Shown in pieces: positions 1 to 8,900 of a stretch of DNA of 21,469 nucleotides (position 1 is its first letter; each line of letters opens with the position of its first letter). The position numbers and the translations under genes are program-made. The stretch is taken from positions 1 through 21,469 of the forward strand of contig JAGGRV010000580.1 in NCBI GenBank assembly GCA_021159445.1. The letters run 5' to 3'. This DNA comes from Deltaproteobacteria bacterium (lineage in GTDB: Bacteria > Desulfobacterota > Dissulfuribacteria > Dissulfuribacterales > UBA3076). The notes under the pieces were generated by a model. That model was not told where the DNA came from. It saw nothing but the letters and a program-made list of their open reading frames with translations, and made no database searches.

Positions 1-205
1 GCAAAACCCTCGTTTGGCTATTTCAGGGCATTGTGGGCATTGTCGGGAATTGCTGATGATTCTTTAAGGATATGATTTCTGTTTTTACATATTTTTCCAT
101 GATTCCCCCAATGCTCTATTCTTCTTTGTAATGCTAATCGCGGCGCTGACCCGCGAGCATCGCAGGAGACGCAGGGTGCTTGCACCCTGAGGCTCCGAGA
201 ACCAG
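1..205. other. Intergenic leader region, no gene seen
   Basis: I see no convincing reading frame here. Two small structures are visible: a short direct repeat (GGCATTGT twice, around 27-43) and a clean inverted repeat at 172-189 (CAGGGTG, loop CTTG, CACCCTG). No T-tract follows the inverted repeat, so it is not a typical intrinsic terminator. The stretch ends at the first copy of the 154-bp mobile element. Confidence 0.4.
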
Positions 206-208
206 TTA

Positions 209-362
209 GGAACGTACAATAAATAACTTGAACAAATTAATGTCTTTTTTGCCGTCTTCTTCGTTGCTCGTCGATCACATAACCCGTTATGCTCGCTCCT
301 CGCGCCTTGAATACAACAAAAAATCCTGTTAATTTTTGTTCAACTTATTTATCTCCCGTTCC
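209..362 (+). mobile_element. 154-bp MITE-like inverted-repeat element, copy 1
   Basis: This is a non-coding element with imperfect terminal inverted repeats of about 32 bp. The left end reads GGAACGTACAATAAATAACT and the right end, reverse-complemented, reads GGAACGGGAGATAAATAAGT. It is flanked on both sides by the direct triplet TTA (206-208 and 363-365), which could be a target-site duplication. The centre holds a perfect 6+6 palindrome CATAAC-CC-GTTATG at 278-291, and the whole element could fold into one long imperfect hairpin. By eye, copy 2 at 19319-19472 is identical over all 154 positions after reverse complementing. Copy 3 begins at 21415. The copies lie only between genes and carry no transposase, so they would need one in trans. 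Confidence 0.8.
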
Positions 363-454
363 TTAACCACTTGACATCGACAAGCCTCCATAGAATCAGC
401 ACCGAAGCGCTTTAAGCTTTGAAGAAACAGGAAATCATTGGCAACAAAATTTAC

Positions 455-483
455 TTGACACTATGGACATGGAACACTATATT
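455..483 (+). promoter_or_regulatory. Sigma70-type promoter of arsR
   Basis: A -35 TTGACA at 455-460 and a -10 TATATT at 478-483 are separated by exactly 17 bp, so transcription should start near 490. This lies downstream of the ATG at 463, which supports translation from the GTG at 514. Confidence 0.65.
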
Positions 484-502
484 CCTGAAAAGGAATATTT
501 CA
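481..502 (+). promoter_or_regulatory. Candidate ArsR operator overlapping the -10 and start site
   Basis: Two interleaved inverted repeats lie on the -10 box and the predicted transcription start: ATTCC-N6-GGAAT (481-496) and TGAAA-N7-TTTCA (486-502). An ArsR-family repressor usually binds such a palindrome at its own promoter, so autoregulation is the natural reading. The site is inferred from position and symmetry only. Confidence 0.4.
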
Positions 503-513
503 AGGAATTTCAA

Positions 514-858
514 GTGAAAGCTTTTCTCAAGGTCATGAGGGCCCTTTCCGATCCTAATCGGGTAAAGATTATAAAGATGTTACAGCATAAGGTAATGTGC
601 GTTTGTGAGATGCGGGCTGCGCTACAGATAGCCCAACCGAGTGTGTCCAAACACTTAAAGATACTGGAAGATGCCGGCTTGGTCTTTTTTCACAAAGACG
701 GTATGTGGGTCAATTATCAACTTGCAGATGGAAGTGCGAATCCTTACGCAGCCAGCCTCTTAGGCAATTTGAGGCATTGGCTGGAAGATGATTCAGAACT
801 TGCTGAAATCGTAGAAAAACTTTTCTCGATTCGGCGCGAAGACTTATGTGGAAGATAA
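514..858 (+). CDS. arsR: ArsR-family winged-helix metalloregulator
   Basis: This is a small ArsR/SmtB-type repressor that would release its promoter on binding As(III) or a related metal(loid). The protein has the family opening ALSDPNRVKI, a recognition helix region with PSVSKHLKILEDAGLV, and a CVC pair in VMCVCEM just before it (Cys29 and Cys31 from the start chosen here). That pair is the typical thiolate metal site. The chosen start is GTG 514, which has AAGGA at 502-506 with good spacing and gives a protein of 114 aa, a typical size for the family. The longer frame from ATG 463 (131 aa) has no ribosome binding site, and that ATG lies upstream of the predicted transcription start. The gene heads a locus with a DUF318/ArsP-like permease and a thioredoxin. 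The effector (arsenite, organoarsenical or another metal) cannot be read from the sequence. Confidence 0.88.
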   Translation: MKAFLKVMRALSDPNRVKIIKMLQHKVMCVCEMRAALQIAQPSVSKHLKILEDAGLVFFHKDGMWVNYQLADGSANPYAASLLGNLRHWLEDDSELAEIVEKLFSIRREDLCGR

Positions 859-934
859 TTTTTTTGTCCTAAATAGATAGCTAAATAGGCATCTCGCTAT
901 AGCCTGTATCTTGATAGTATAGGAATTTCCATTT

Positions 935-1015
935 TTGGACACGGATTACACGGATTACACGGATGGCTATGGATTAGGTTTATACTGTGTAATCTGTGAA
1001 ATCTGTGTCCAAAAT
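935..1015. repeat. Inverted array of a short word (ACACGGATT)
   Basis: The left arm (about 935-964) repeats ACACGGATT nearly three times after TGG. The right arm (about 984-1015) carries degenerate inverted copies (GTGTAATCTGTG, AATCTGTGTCC) and ends with TCCA as the complement of TGGA. The arms could pair into a long imperfect hairpin. A compact hairpin GCGCCC-GAA-GGGCGC follows at 1025-1039, without a T-tract. Both lie in the arsR-permease gap, so they could affect the transcript, but nothing in the sequence proves a role. Confidence 0.6.
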
Positions 1016-1077
1016 TTTCTAAGTGCGCCCGAAGGGCGCTACGTTCAAATCTATTTTATGAATAACAAGGCTTGTCA

Positions 1078-2250
1078 ATGAAAGAACGAACCAAGTTACT
1101 ACTCATCGTGCTCACCTTCCTGGCGTGTTACTACGTACCCTGGGATCATGCGACAATCCGGCAATCCGGCCTTGAGGCATTTATGATGCTTCAAGAATAT
1201 GCCCGCGAGCACGTTCTCACATGCCTGATCCCTGCTTTTTTTATCGCCGGAGCCATAGCGGTGTTTGTATCCCAGGCTGCGGTTCTAAAGTACTTCGGGG
1301 CCACAACGAAAAAGATTCTCTCCTATTCTGTGGCCTCTGTTTCCGGGACAATCCTTGCGGTTTGCTCCTGCACGGTCCTGCCTCTGTTTGCAGGGATCTA
1401 TACCCGAGGCGCCGGTATTGGTCCTGCGACAGCTTTTCTTTATTCCGGACCGGCCATCAATGTCCTGGCCATCGTGCTGACAGCAAGGATTCTGGGATGG
1501 CAGCTTGGGTTGGCCAGAGCCATCTGCGCAGTCCTTTTTGCAGTGATCACCGGGCTGCTTATGGCTATCATATTCCGGAAGGATGATGCCTCCCGCACCG
1601 CAGGCAAGATGTATCTTCCTGATGAGGAAAAGAAGGGACGCAGTCTATTGCAGGATGCTCTCTATATGCTGACCATGGTTCTGATCCTGATCTTTGCCTC
1701 CTTTGCCGGACCGGCGGTAGGTTCAACAGGACTCTGGCCAGCCATTTTTGCTGCTAAGTGGTACGTCACGATTGCCCTGCTCATCGTGCTGGCCGTGATG
1801 CTCAAGTCATGGTTCACCAAAGATGAACAGGTCGCCTGGGTGCAATCTACCTGGGGTTTTATGAAGCAGATCTTTCCACTTCTGGCTGCAGGGGTGCTGG
1901 TTGCCGGTTTTATGCTGGGACGGCCGGGCCATCCCGCCCTGATTCCGGATTACTATATCCAGGGCCTGGTAGGAGGCAATTCTCTGGGGGCCAATTTCTT
2001 TGCCTCTGTCGCCGGTGCCCTCATGTATTTTGCCACCCTCACCGAGATACCCATCCTGCAGGGGCTGATTGGTGCCGGTATGGGTAAGGGTCCGGCCCTT
2101 TCCTTGCTTCTGGCGGGTCCGGCCCTTTCCCTGCCCAATATGCTGGTTATCGGAGGGGTCATGGGAGTCAAAAAGACAGCGACGTTTTGTGCCATTATCG
2201 TAATCCTGTCTACCATAGCCGGGATGAGCTATGGCTGGATAGCCGGTTAA
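1078..2250 (+). CDS. DUF318 / ArsP-like multi-pass permease
   Basis: This is an integral membrane transporter of about 390 aa in the DUF318 permease family (PF03773), which includes ArsP exporters of trivalent organoarsenicals. It has two related halves. The first contains the hallmark VCSCTVLPLF (Cys96 and Cys98) followed by GPATAFLYSGPAINVLA. The second contains the matching TEIPILQGLIGAGMG (from about residue 322) and GPALSLPNMLVIGGVMG. Several hydrophobic spans surround these. ATG 1078 is chosen over the TTG at 1072 because AAGG at 1067-1070 is correctly spaced only for 1078. It follows an ArsR gene and is 11 bp from a thioredoxin gene, an arrangement seen in arsenic/organoarsenic loci. 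Substrate specificity is inferred. No arsC, acr3, arsB or arsM gene is visible beside it. Confidence 0.85.
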   Translation: MKERTKLLLIVLTFLACYYVPWDHATIRQSGLEAFMMLQEYAREHVLTCLIPAFFIAGAIAVFVSQAAVLKYFGATTKKILSYSVASVSGTILAVCSCTVLPLFAGIYTRGAGIGPATAFLYSGPAINVLAIVLTARILGWQLGLARAICAVLFAVITGLLMAIIFRKDDASRTAGKMYLPDEEKKGRSLLQDALYMLTMVLILIFASFAGPAVGSTGLWPAIFAAKWYVTIALLIVLAVMLKSWFTKDEQVAWVQSTWGFMKQIFPLLAAGVLVAGFMLGRPGHPALIPDYYIQGLVGGNSLGANFFASVAGALMYFATLTEIPILQGLIGAGMGKGPALSLLLAGPALSLPNMLVIGGVMGVKKTATFCAIIVILSTIAGMSYGWIAG

Positions 2251-2261
2251 AGGAGAAAAAA

Positions 2262-2495
2262 ATGGAAATCAAGGTATTAGGACCAGGCTGTCCAAGGTGT
2301 CAGAAGACTGAACAGGCGGTCAAGGATGCGGTTGCCGAGGCCGGTGTGGATGCCACAATTGAAAAGGTGGCCGATGTGATGGAGATTGCCAAATACGGTG
2401 TCTTCGGGACCCCGGCTGTGGTGGTGGATGGTGAGGTCAAGTCCGTGGGCAAGATCCCACCCGTTGATGAGATCAAAAAATGGCTGCAAAGGTAG
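2262..2495 (+). CDS. Small thioredoxin-fold protein with CPRC active site
   Basis: This is a 77-aa single-domain redox protein of the small archaeal-type glutaredoxin/thioredoxin family (redox-active disulfide protein 2 type). It starts MEIKVLGPGCPRC, giving a CxxC pair at Cys10 and Cys13. The cis-proline loop is in VFGTPAVVVDG, and the helix PPVDEIKKWLQR closes the fold. The start is supported by AGGAG at 2251-2255, immediately after the permease stop, so the two genes are almost certainly cotranscribed. Pairing of this family with DUF318 permeases is recurrent. A plausible job is thiol reduction of the permease cysteines or of the transported metalloid, but this is inference. A longer frame from upstream would overlap the permease gene and lacks such a signal. 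Confidence 0.88.
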   Translation: MEIKVLGPGCPRCQKTEQAVKDAVAEAGVDATIEKVADVMEIAKYGVFGTPAVVVDGEVKSVGKIPPVDEIKKWLQR

Positions 2496-2514
2496 AAACC
2501 ACGAGGCCATGTGT

Positions 2515-2919
2515 TTATCCAGCCGCCGCCACCTTGGCTATGGATCGAAAGCGGGCGGCCTCCGTTTCATTTCCCTGGGCGGCGTATATCCGGCTGACCT
2601 TGTCATAGTACGCTGGCGCATTATGCGGCATTTCCAGGGCCAGGGAAATTAAGGGGCGGGCATCGTCGTAATATCCGCCTTCGATGAAGTCTTCAGCGCT
2701 TTTTTGATGGGCTTTGGCCAAGGCCTCTTTGGTCTCAGCTATCTTTCCTGAGAGTTGTGCTTCCCAGTCCGGTGACAGGTCACTCCCTTTTTCAGCTTTT
2801 ACCAGTGCGCTCTCATACTCAAGTTTGGCCTGGCCCCATAAACCGGCTTTAAAGAGGACGTCACCTTTTTTTTCAAGCTTTTCCGGTGTGGGGCCTGAAA
2901 AGAATTTTAGAAAGGACAT
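2515..2919 (-). CDS. Small TPR-repeat protein
   Basis: A 134-aa soluble protein built of TPR-like helical pairs: PEKLEKKGDVLFKAGLWGQAKLEYESAL (split here as repeat 1, about residues 12-39) and later FIEGGYYDDARPLISLALEM and YYDKVSRIYAAQGNETEAARF. The middle (about 40-75) is charged and helical. TPR proteins act as scaffolds, and no catalytic motif or signal peptide is visible. The start ATG is preceded on the minus strand by AGGAG about 10 bp upstream. The gene converges on the thioredoxin gene with a 19-bp gap and lies opposite to both neighbouring operons, so it is probably a single-gene unit. Its partner cannot be named. Confidence 0.75.
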   Translation of the reverse strand: MSFLKFFSGPTPEKLEKKGDVLFKAGLWGQAKLEYESALVKAEKGSDLSPDWEAQLSGKIAETKEALAKAHQKSAEDFIEGGYYDDARPLISLALEMPHNAPAYYDKVSRIYAAQGNETEAARFRSIAKVAAAG

Positions 2920-3277
2920 GGTGGATAGTCTCCTGGGTGATTTTTGTGCCGTACGTTATCCCCATACCATCATGAACCGGTTTTATAAATATATATTTCC
3001 CATTTTCACCGGTGCCGGACCACCGGTTTCATTATTCCTTCCCATGGTTGTCAGGCGATTACTTTTTTAATATTGAGGACCGCTGTTGACGTTCCAGTTC
3101 ATAGTCTGAAAAGGATATTATATGAACAGGATTCAAAAATGGATTGTTTTTTTGACGGCGCCAGTGTTTTATCCAGGGCATAACTTCTTTTCTGGCCTTG
3201 GAACACGGGGCTGCTAAACAGACGGGAAAGCTGCCTGCCAAGATTCGATAAAGACTTTACGCCATAGTTTTAGAAAA
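2920..3277. other. Divergent intergenic region between TPR gene and efflux operon
   Basis: This 358-bp stretch should contain the promoters of the leftward TPR gene and the rightward efflux operon. I could not find a confident -35/-10 pair for either. A minus-strand frame at 3059-3241 (60 codons) resembles nothing I know and has no clear start signal, so it is not called as a gene. A short direct repeat CACCGGT / CACCGG occurs around 3007-3026. Confidence 0.3.
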
Positions 3278-4747
3278 GTGAACAAGATAAATTACCTATC
3301 AAAAATAGTCATACTGGTTGTTTCTGTTGTTGTTCTGGGATGCACCATGGGACAAGAGTATACGTATGAGAACATCGTGACCGAATACAACCTGGAGCAT
3401 TATGAGGCAACGCCAAGCACACAAACGGAATTCGAGCCGGACCTAAGTTATCTTAAAAAACCGATTTCCGTATTCGACGGCATCAGGATCGCCATTCACA
3501 ATAACCCTGATATTGATATTGCAATCTCCCGCATCAGGCAGTCAGAAGCCACTATTGACGAGGCCAATGCCGCTTTCTGGCCATCACTGGCCTTTTATAC
3601 AGAATATGTAAAGGCAGATTCCCCATCTACTTATTTTTTCAAGAGAATAGATCAAAGAAGGCTCGCTTCAGGGATGGACTTTAATGATCCGGGCAGAATT
3701 GAAAATTTTGAGATAGGTTTTTCTGCCAGGTGGAATATTTACAATGGCGGCAGGGATGTGTTGAGGAAAAAGATGTCTGAAACCGGCCTGAAGATCGACC
3801 GGTTGGACCGTCTGACCGTGGAGAATGCCCTGACTGCATCGGTGATTCTGACATATTACAGTGCGCTGGCAGCAAAGGACTTTATCAGAATCGCCAAGGA
3901 GTCTGTCGCAACGGTTGACAATGAGCTGCGGGTAATGCTGGTGAAGTTCAACGCAGGCGGGGCCTTAAAGTCGGACATACTTTCTTTGGAGGTTCGACTG
4001 GCACAGACGAAGGAAAACCTGATCAGGGCCCAAAACAACTATAAACTCACTCTGGCTGCGCTGGCAAATCTGATGGGTGCTGATGCCGATACAGAGATTG
4101 AGCTATCCGGTGCTGAATGGCGACCGGTGGAGCTTCCGGCCGATTATGATGACGGTATTGTTGCCGCATTGGGCATAAGGCCGGAGCTATTGAAAGCAAG
4201 AAAACAGATCATTCATTCCAGGATGGCCCTGGACATGGAAAAGGGCGGGTATCTACCGCGTCTTGATGCCAACGGAAGATACTACAGTGATGATCCGGGC
4301 CTTTCATACAACGGGAATAGGGCCAACTGGTTAGCAGGGGCCATTTTGAACTGGGATGTTTTTACCGGTTTCAGCACAGGCGCCAAAGTCAAGAAGGCAA
4401 GGGCTGTGCTGGATCAGATGCTGGCTGCTGACCGCAAGACCACACAGTCCGTTCAATTGGATGTGAAAACTGCGTATCTAAGGATGTCCGAGGCAAAAGC
4501 CAGGCTTACGGTGGCCAAGGCAAGTGTCGCGCAAGCCGAAGAGTCGTTGAACCTGGTAAGAATACAGTATGAAGGGGGATCGGCCACAATTACCAGGTAT
4601 CTGGATACTGAGCTGGCGCTGAACACAGCCAGAGTCAGAGAAACCTCTGCTTTTTATGATTGTAAAAAGGCCCAGGCGGATATTGGCCGGTCCCTGGGAT
4701 ACTGTGGACTGTGCGCCCGAAAGGAGTTGTCCGGCAATGGACGGTAA
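3278..4747 (+). CDS. TolC-family outer-membrane efflux lipoprotein
   Basis: This is the outer-membrane channel of a tripartite RND pump, 489 aa, in the usual range for the OEP/TolC family. The N-terminus is a lipoprotein signal peptide: a basic start, a hydrophobic run and the lipobox VVLGC with Cys22 as the predicted lipidation site. The rest shows the family's pseudo-repeat of two long alpha-helical hairpins: IRQSEATIDEANAAFWPSL in the first half and LDMEKGGYLPRLDANGRYYS in the second. Each is followed by a beta segment such as GFSARWNIYNGG or GAILNWDVFTG. The start is GTG and its Shine-Dalgarno signal is weak (GAAAA). The gene overlaps the next one by 11 nt, so translation is probably coupled. 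The substrate is unknown. Confidence 0.87.
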   Translation: MNKINYLSKIVILVVSVVVLGCTMGQEYTYENIVTEYNLEHYEATPSTQTEFEPDLSYLKKPISVFDGIRIAIHNNPDIDIAISRIRQSEATIDEANAAFWPSLAFYTEYVKADSPSTYFFKRIDQRRLASGMDFNDPGRIENFEIGFSARWNIYNGGRDVLRKKMSETGLKIDRLDRLTVENALTASVILTYYSALAAKDFIRIAKESVATVDNELRVMLVKFNAGGALKSDILSLEVRLAQTKENLIRAQNNYKLTLAALANLMGADADTEIELSGAEWRPVELPADYDDGIVAALGIRPELLKARKQIIHSRMALDMEKGGYLPRLDANGRYYSDDPGLSYNGNRANWLAGAILNWDVFTGFSTGAKVKKARAVLDQMLAADRKTTQSVQLDVKTAYLRMSEAKARLTVAKASVAQAEESLNLVRIQYEGGSATITRYLDTELALNTARVRETSAFYDCKKAQADIGRSLGYCGLCARKELSGNGR

Positions 4748-5900
4748 GTCAGGGAGGTTTCATAAAACACTGCCGCTGATCGGCGGTGTGGTCATTTTTA
4801 TAGTGCTTATTCTCTATATGGGCGGCTTTTTCCGTACCGGATTAATTAAACCCGGATTGCTCAAGACAGTAGAGACGGCGGAGCCGGATAGAACAGCTTA
4901 TGCTGCAGTAGAAGATATCACTGAGTGGTATGAGGCTGTGGGGACAGTACGCTCGCGGACAGAAACTGATATCTCAGCCCAGATAACCGGACGTATCCTT
5001 GAGGTTATGGTGCGGCCGGGAGATAAAGTAGAAAAGGGCGATCCCTTGATCTACCTTGACAGTCGGCAGTTCCAGGCAAAATTTGAGCAGGCCAGGCAGG
5101 GACTGAAGGCAGCCAGGGCAAAGAAAGAGCAGGCCGGACAGGCTCTGGTCGCAACCCAGGCGGTATTTGCCCAGGCTGAAGCGCAACATAACAGGACAAA
5201 GACATATTTTGACCAGCAAGCCGCAACAAAAAAAGATCTGGAACAGGCCGAGGCGTCACTCAAACAGGCAAAGGCCGGTGTAGAGCAGACCAGGAAAGGT
5301 ATGGTTGTTGCTGATGCAGGTGTGCAGCAGGCAAAAGAGGTGGTGGAAGAAGGACGTATCACCCTCGGATATACCAAAATTCTCGCCCCTGAGGCAGGGA
5401 AAGTCGCCAAACGCTTGGCTGAACCGGGAGATCTGGCCTGGCCCGGAAAATCATTGCTCATACTGCATGCCCCTGGTGCGCTGAGGTTAGAGGCATATGT
5501 CCGTGAGGGGTTGATAGGGAAGGTCCTTCCTGGGTCAAGACTCTATGTGGCGATAAATGCCGTTAATGCTACGCTTCAAGGTACGGTGGAAGAGGTTATC
5601 CCATCAGCCGATCCGCTCAGCCGGACCTTTGTGGTAAAGGTCGCCATCCCGGCAATTGCTTCCCTCTATCCCGGGATGTTCGGACGACTGCTTGTGCCGC
5701 TGGACGTACGTCAGGCCGTGGTGATACCCCGAAACGCCGTCTATCGTATAGGCCAGATGGAAGTGGTGAAAGTGGAAAAGGACGGACGCTGGTACGATTT
5801 CTTTGTAAAGACCGGGAAAGAGATAGACGGCAGGGTGGAAATTCTCTCAGGCCTTAAGGGAAATGAGAGAATCGCCTTGAAGATGAATCACAATGAATGA
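4737..5900 (+). CDS. RND periplasmic adaptor (membrane fusion protein)
   Basis: The periplasmic adaptor of the pump, 387 aa. A membrane anchor lies at about residues 12-30 (LPLIGGVVIFIVLILYMGGF). Then come the split lipoyl domain (ISAQITGRILEVMVRPGDKV and later GYTKILAPEAGKVAKRL), a long Gln/Ala-rich coiled-coil hairpin (about residues 110-205) and beta-barrel segments with LEAYVREGLIGKVLPGSRL. The start is ATG 4737 because AAGGAG lies at 4721-4726. The more upstream in-frame starts would run further into the outer-membrane gene and have no such signal. It overlaps the TolC-like gene by 11 nt and the pump gene by 8 nt, so the three proteins are probably made together. Confidence 0.9.
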   Translation: MDGKSGRFHKTLPLIGGVVIFIVLILYMGGFFRTGLIKPGLLKTVETAEPDRTAYAAVEDITEWYEAVGTVRSRTETDISAQITGRILEVMVRPGDKVEKGDPLIYLDSRQFQAKFEQARQGLKAARAKKEQAGQALVATQAVFAQAEAQHNRTKTYFDQQAATKKDLEQAEASLKQAKAGVEQTRKGMVVADAGVQQAKEVVEEGRITLGYTKILAPEAGKVAKRLAEPGDLAWPGKSLLILHAPGALRLEAYVREGLIGKVLPGSRLYVAINAVNATLQGTVEEVIPSADPLSRTFVVKVAIPAIASLYPGMFGRLLVPLDVRQAVVIPRNAVYRIGQMEVVKVEKDGRWYDFFVKTGKEIDGRVEILSGLKGNERIALKMNHNE

Positions 5901-8900
5901 TGCCGCAAACGCCGGTCCCAGCGGGGTCATAGCCTCCATTGTCAATAAGTTTCTGACCTCCCATCTGGCTATTGTCCTTATCATCCTTGCTATCTCAATG
6001 GGCATAGCGGCTGTCCTGGTCACTCCCCGTGAAGAAGAACCCCAGATAATCGTTCCCATGGCCGACGTCTATGTGCAATCTCCTGGTGCCAGTGCCGAGG
6101 AGGTGGAAAAGCTCGTTGCAACTCCTCTGGAAAAACTGCTCTGGCAGATAGACGGTGTGGAACATGTCTATTCGATTTCCCATCGTGATATGGCGGTGGT
6201 TACGGTCAGGTTTTATGTGGGTGAGGACAGGGAACACTCCCTCGTAAAGCTCCATAACAAGATCAGCATGAATGTTGACTTGGCCCCTCCCATTGTGCAA
6301 GGCTGGGTGATCAAACCTGTTGAGATCGATGATGTGCCTATTGTCAACATAACCCTTTATTCAGACACATATAACGATCATCAACTGCGCCGCATAGGTG
6401 AGGAAGTAATCACAAGGCTGGAAGAGGTTGAGAATATCTCACGGACCCGCATCGTTGGCGGTAGAAGGCGGGAAATACGCGTTGAGCTGGACCCTGAGAG
6501 AATGATCGGGCTGGGTGTGTCACCCCTTGAGGTGCACAAGGCCCTTCAGGGTGCTGACGCCTCAATAACCGCCGGCGCCTTTTCCCTTATGGACCGGGAA
6601 ATATCGGTCAGTAGTGACTCGTTCATTTCTTCTTCTGAAGACATTGAGAAATTGATGGTCTCTGTTCACGAAGGCCGGCCGGTATATGTACGCGACATCG
6701 CACGCGTTATTGACGGACCTGAGGAGGCGGCCGATTACTCTCGAATCGGCTTTCCCTACGAGACGGCTTTCCCTGCTATCACGCTTGCATTGGCCAAGAA
6801 GAAGGGGACAAATGCGGTCATTGTTGCAAAAGATATCCTGAAAAAGGTGGAGGATCTAAAAAGGAGTGTTATCCCCTCCGGTGTACATGTGGAAATTACC
6901 AGGAATTACGGTGAGACGGCAAATCAGAAGGTAGATGACCTTCTCACCTCATTATTCTTTGCAATTATTACCGTTGTCGCCCTGATCGCACTCACCATGG
7001 GATGGAGAGAGGCTCTTGTCGTGGCCCTGGCAGTGCCTATAAGTTTTGCCCTTGCCCTGTCTGTCAACTATCTTTTCGGGTACACGATTAACCGGGTGAC
7101 CCTTTTCGCCTTGATACTCTCGCTCGGTCTGGTGGTGGACGACCCGATTACCAATGTGGACAATATCCAGCGCCATATCCTGATGCGTAAGAGGAGGCCC
7201 CTTTTGGCCACGCTCTATGCCGTGGATGAAGTGCTGCCGCCTGTCATTATGTCTACCCTGGCAATTATTGTCTCCTTTATCCCGTTGTTTTTCATCACCG
7301 GCATGATGGGCCCTTACATGGCGCCGATGGCAGCCAATGTGCCCCTGACTGTGACCTTTTCCACGGTGAGCGCCCTGACCATAGTTCCCTGGCTTTCATA
7401 CAATCTGCTTAAGCGGTTTGGTGAACGCCCAGGTTCAGAAGGCACGGGAAAGGGGGGGCAGGACGTTGTCCCCGGATGGGTAAAGCGCGGGTATGGCCTC
7501 ATAGTGACGCCGTTTCTTGATTCAGGAAAAAAGAGCGCAGCGCTCCTGACCGGGGTTGTGATCCTGATGATCCTGTCTGCGTCTCTGGCATACTTTCGTT
7601 TCGTTCCACTCAAGATGCTCCCTTTTGACAACAAGAATGAATTTCAGGTCGTCATCGATATGCCGGAGGGGACAACACTGGAATCGACCGATACTGTGGT
7701 AAAGGCCTTTGAGTCATATTTAACGAGGCTGCCGGAGGTCACCAATTATGTCTCCTATATAGGTACTGCCTCTCCAATAGATTTTAACGGCCTTGTGCGG
7801 CATTACTATTTAAGAAAAGGAAGCAGTGTCGCTGACATCAGGGTAAATCTCGCTGACAAGAGCAGGCGCCAGCAGCAGAGCCATGGGATAGTCCTCCGGA
7901 TTCGTAAGGACCTGGAAGAAATTGCCGGACGTTTAAATGCAGATATAAAGATTGTGGAAGTCCCGCCGGGTCCCCCTGTCATCTCCACAATAGCTGCCGA
8001 AATCTACGGCAATCCTGACAAGTCCTATCAAGAGTTGATTTCGGCATCAGCATACATCAAAAAGACCATGTCTGAAGAACCCTTTGTTGTCGATATCGAT
8101 GACATTGTTGAGACACCGCGAAACAAGATCGACTTTATTCTGGACAAAGAAAAGACAGCATTGCACGGGGTGTCAACTGACGAGGTGCTCCACACACTGA
8201 GATTGGCCCTGTCGGGGAGCACGCCGGCCACTGTGCATCTGCCGGATGAGCGGCAGCCCCTTCTTGTCAGATTGATTCTTCCGCGGGCAAGGAGATCAAG
8301 CGTAGCGGACCTGTCACAGATTTCGGTGAAGACCACCACTGGTCATATGATTCAGCTCGGCGAATTGGGCAGCTTTGTCAATGTTCAGGAAGACCAGACA
8401 ATCTATCACAAGGATCTGGAAAGGGTCGCCTATGTATTTGGTGAGATGGCGGGCCGCGCCCCTGCCGAGGCCATTCTGGATATGCAGTCAAGGCTGGAAA
8501 AGGACTCTCTGCCTGCCGGAACCAGGGTCGAGTGGGCTGGAGAAGGCGAGTGGGGGATTACCCTGCGGGTATTCCGGGACATGGGTATCGCTTTTGGTGC
8601 GGCCCTCATCGGGATCTATATACTTATGATCATCCAGACAGGCTCTTTTTCCATGCCGCTTGTTATTATGATGGCCATTCCGCTTACAATAATCGGTATA
8701 ATGCCCGGTTTCTGGGTCCTTAATCTGGTCACTAACCGCCCCATTGGGGGTTTTGAAAATCCCGTATTTTTTACCGCCACGAGTATGATCGCCATGATGG
8801 CCCTGGGAGGGATCGTGGTAAGAAACTCTATTGTCCTTATAGAATTTATTAACCATGCCCTGAAACAGGGACTACCCTTAAGGGAGGCCATCCTTAAGAG

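Noticed and set aside
172..189. Hairpin as an intrinsic terminator
   Set aside because: No T-tract follows on either strand. The same holds for the hairpins at 1025-1039 and 13632-13652. No intrinsic terminator could be called with confidence in the window.
463..513. ArsR translation from ATG 463
   Set aside because: There is no ribosome binding site, and a near-perfect promoter overlaps and follows this ATG. GTG 514 has a good signal, although the longer form cannot be fully excluded.
3059..3241. A 60-codon minus-strand frame in the gap before the efflux operon
   Set aside because: It has no family resemblance and no clear start signal, and its composition is like the surrounding non-coding DNA.
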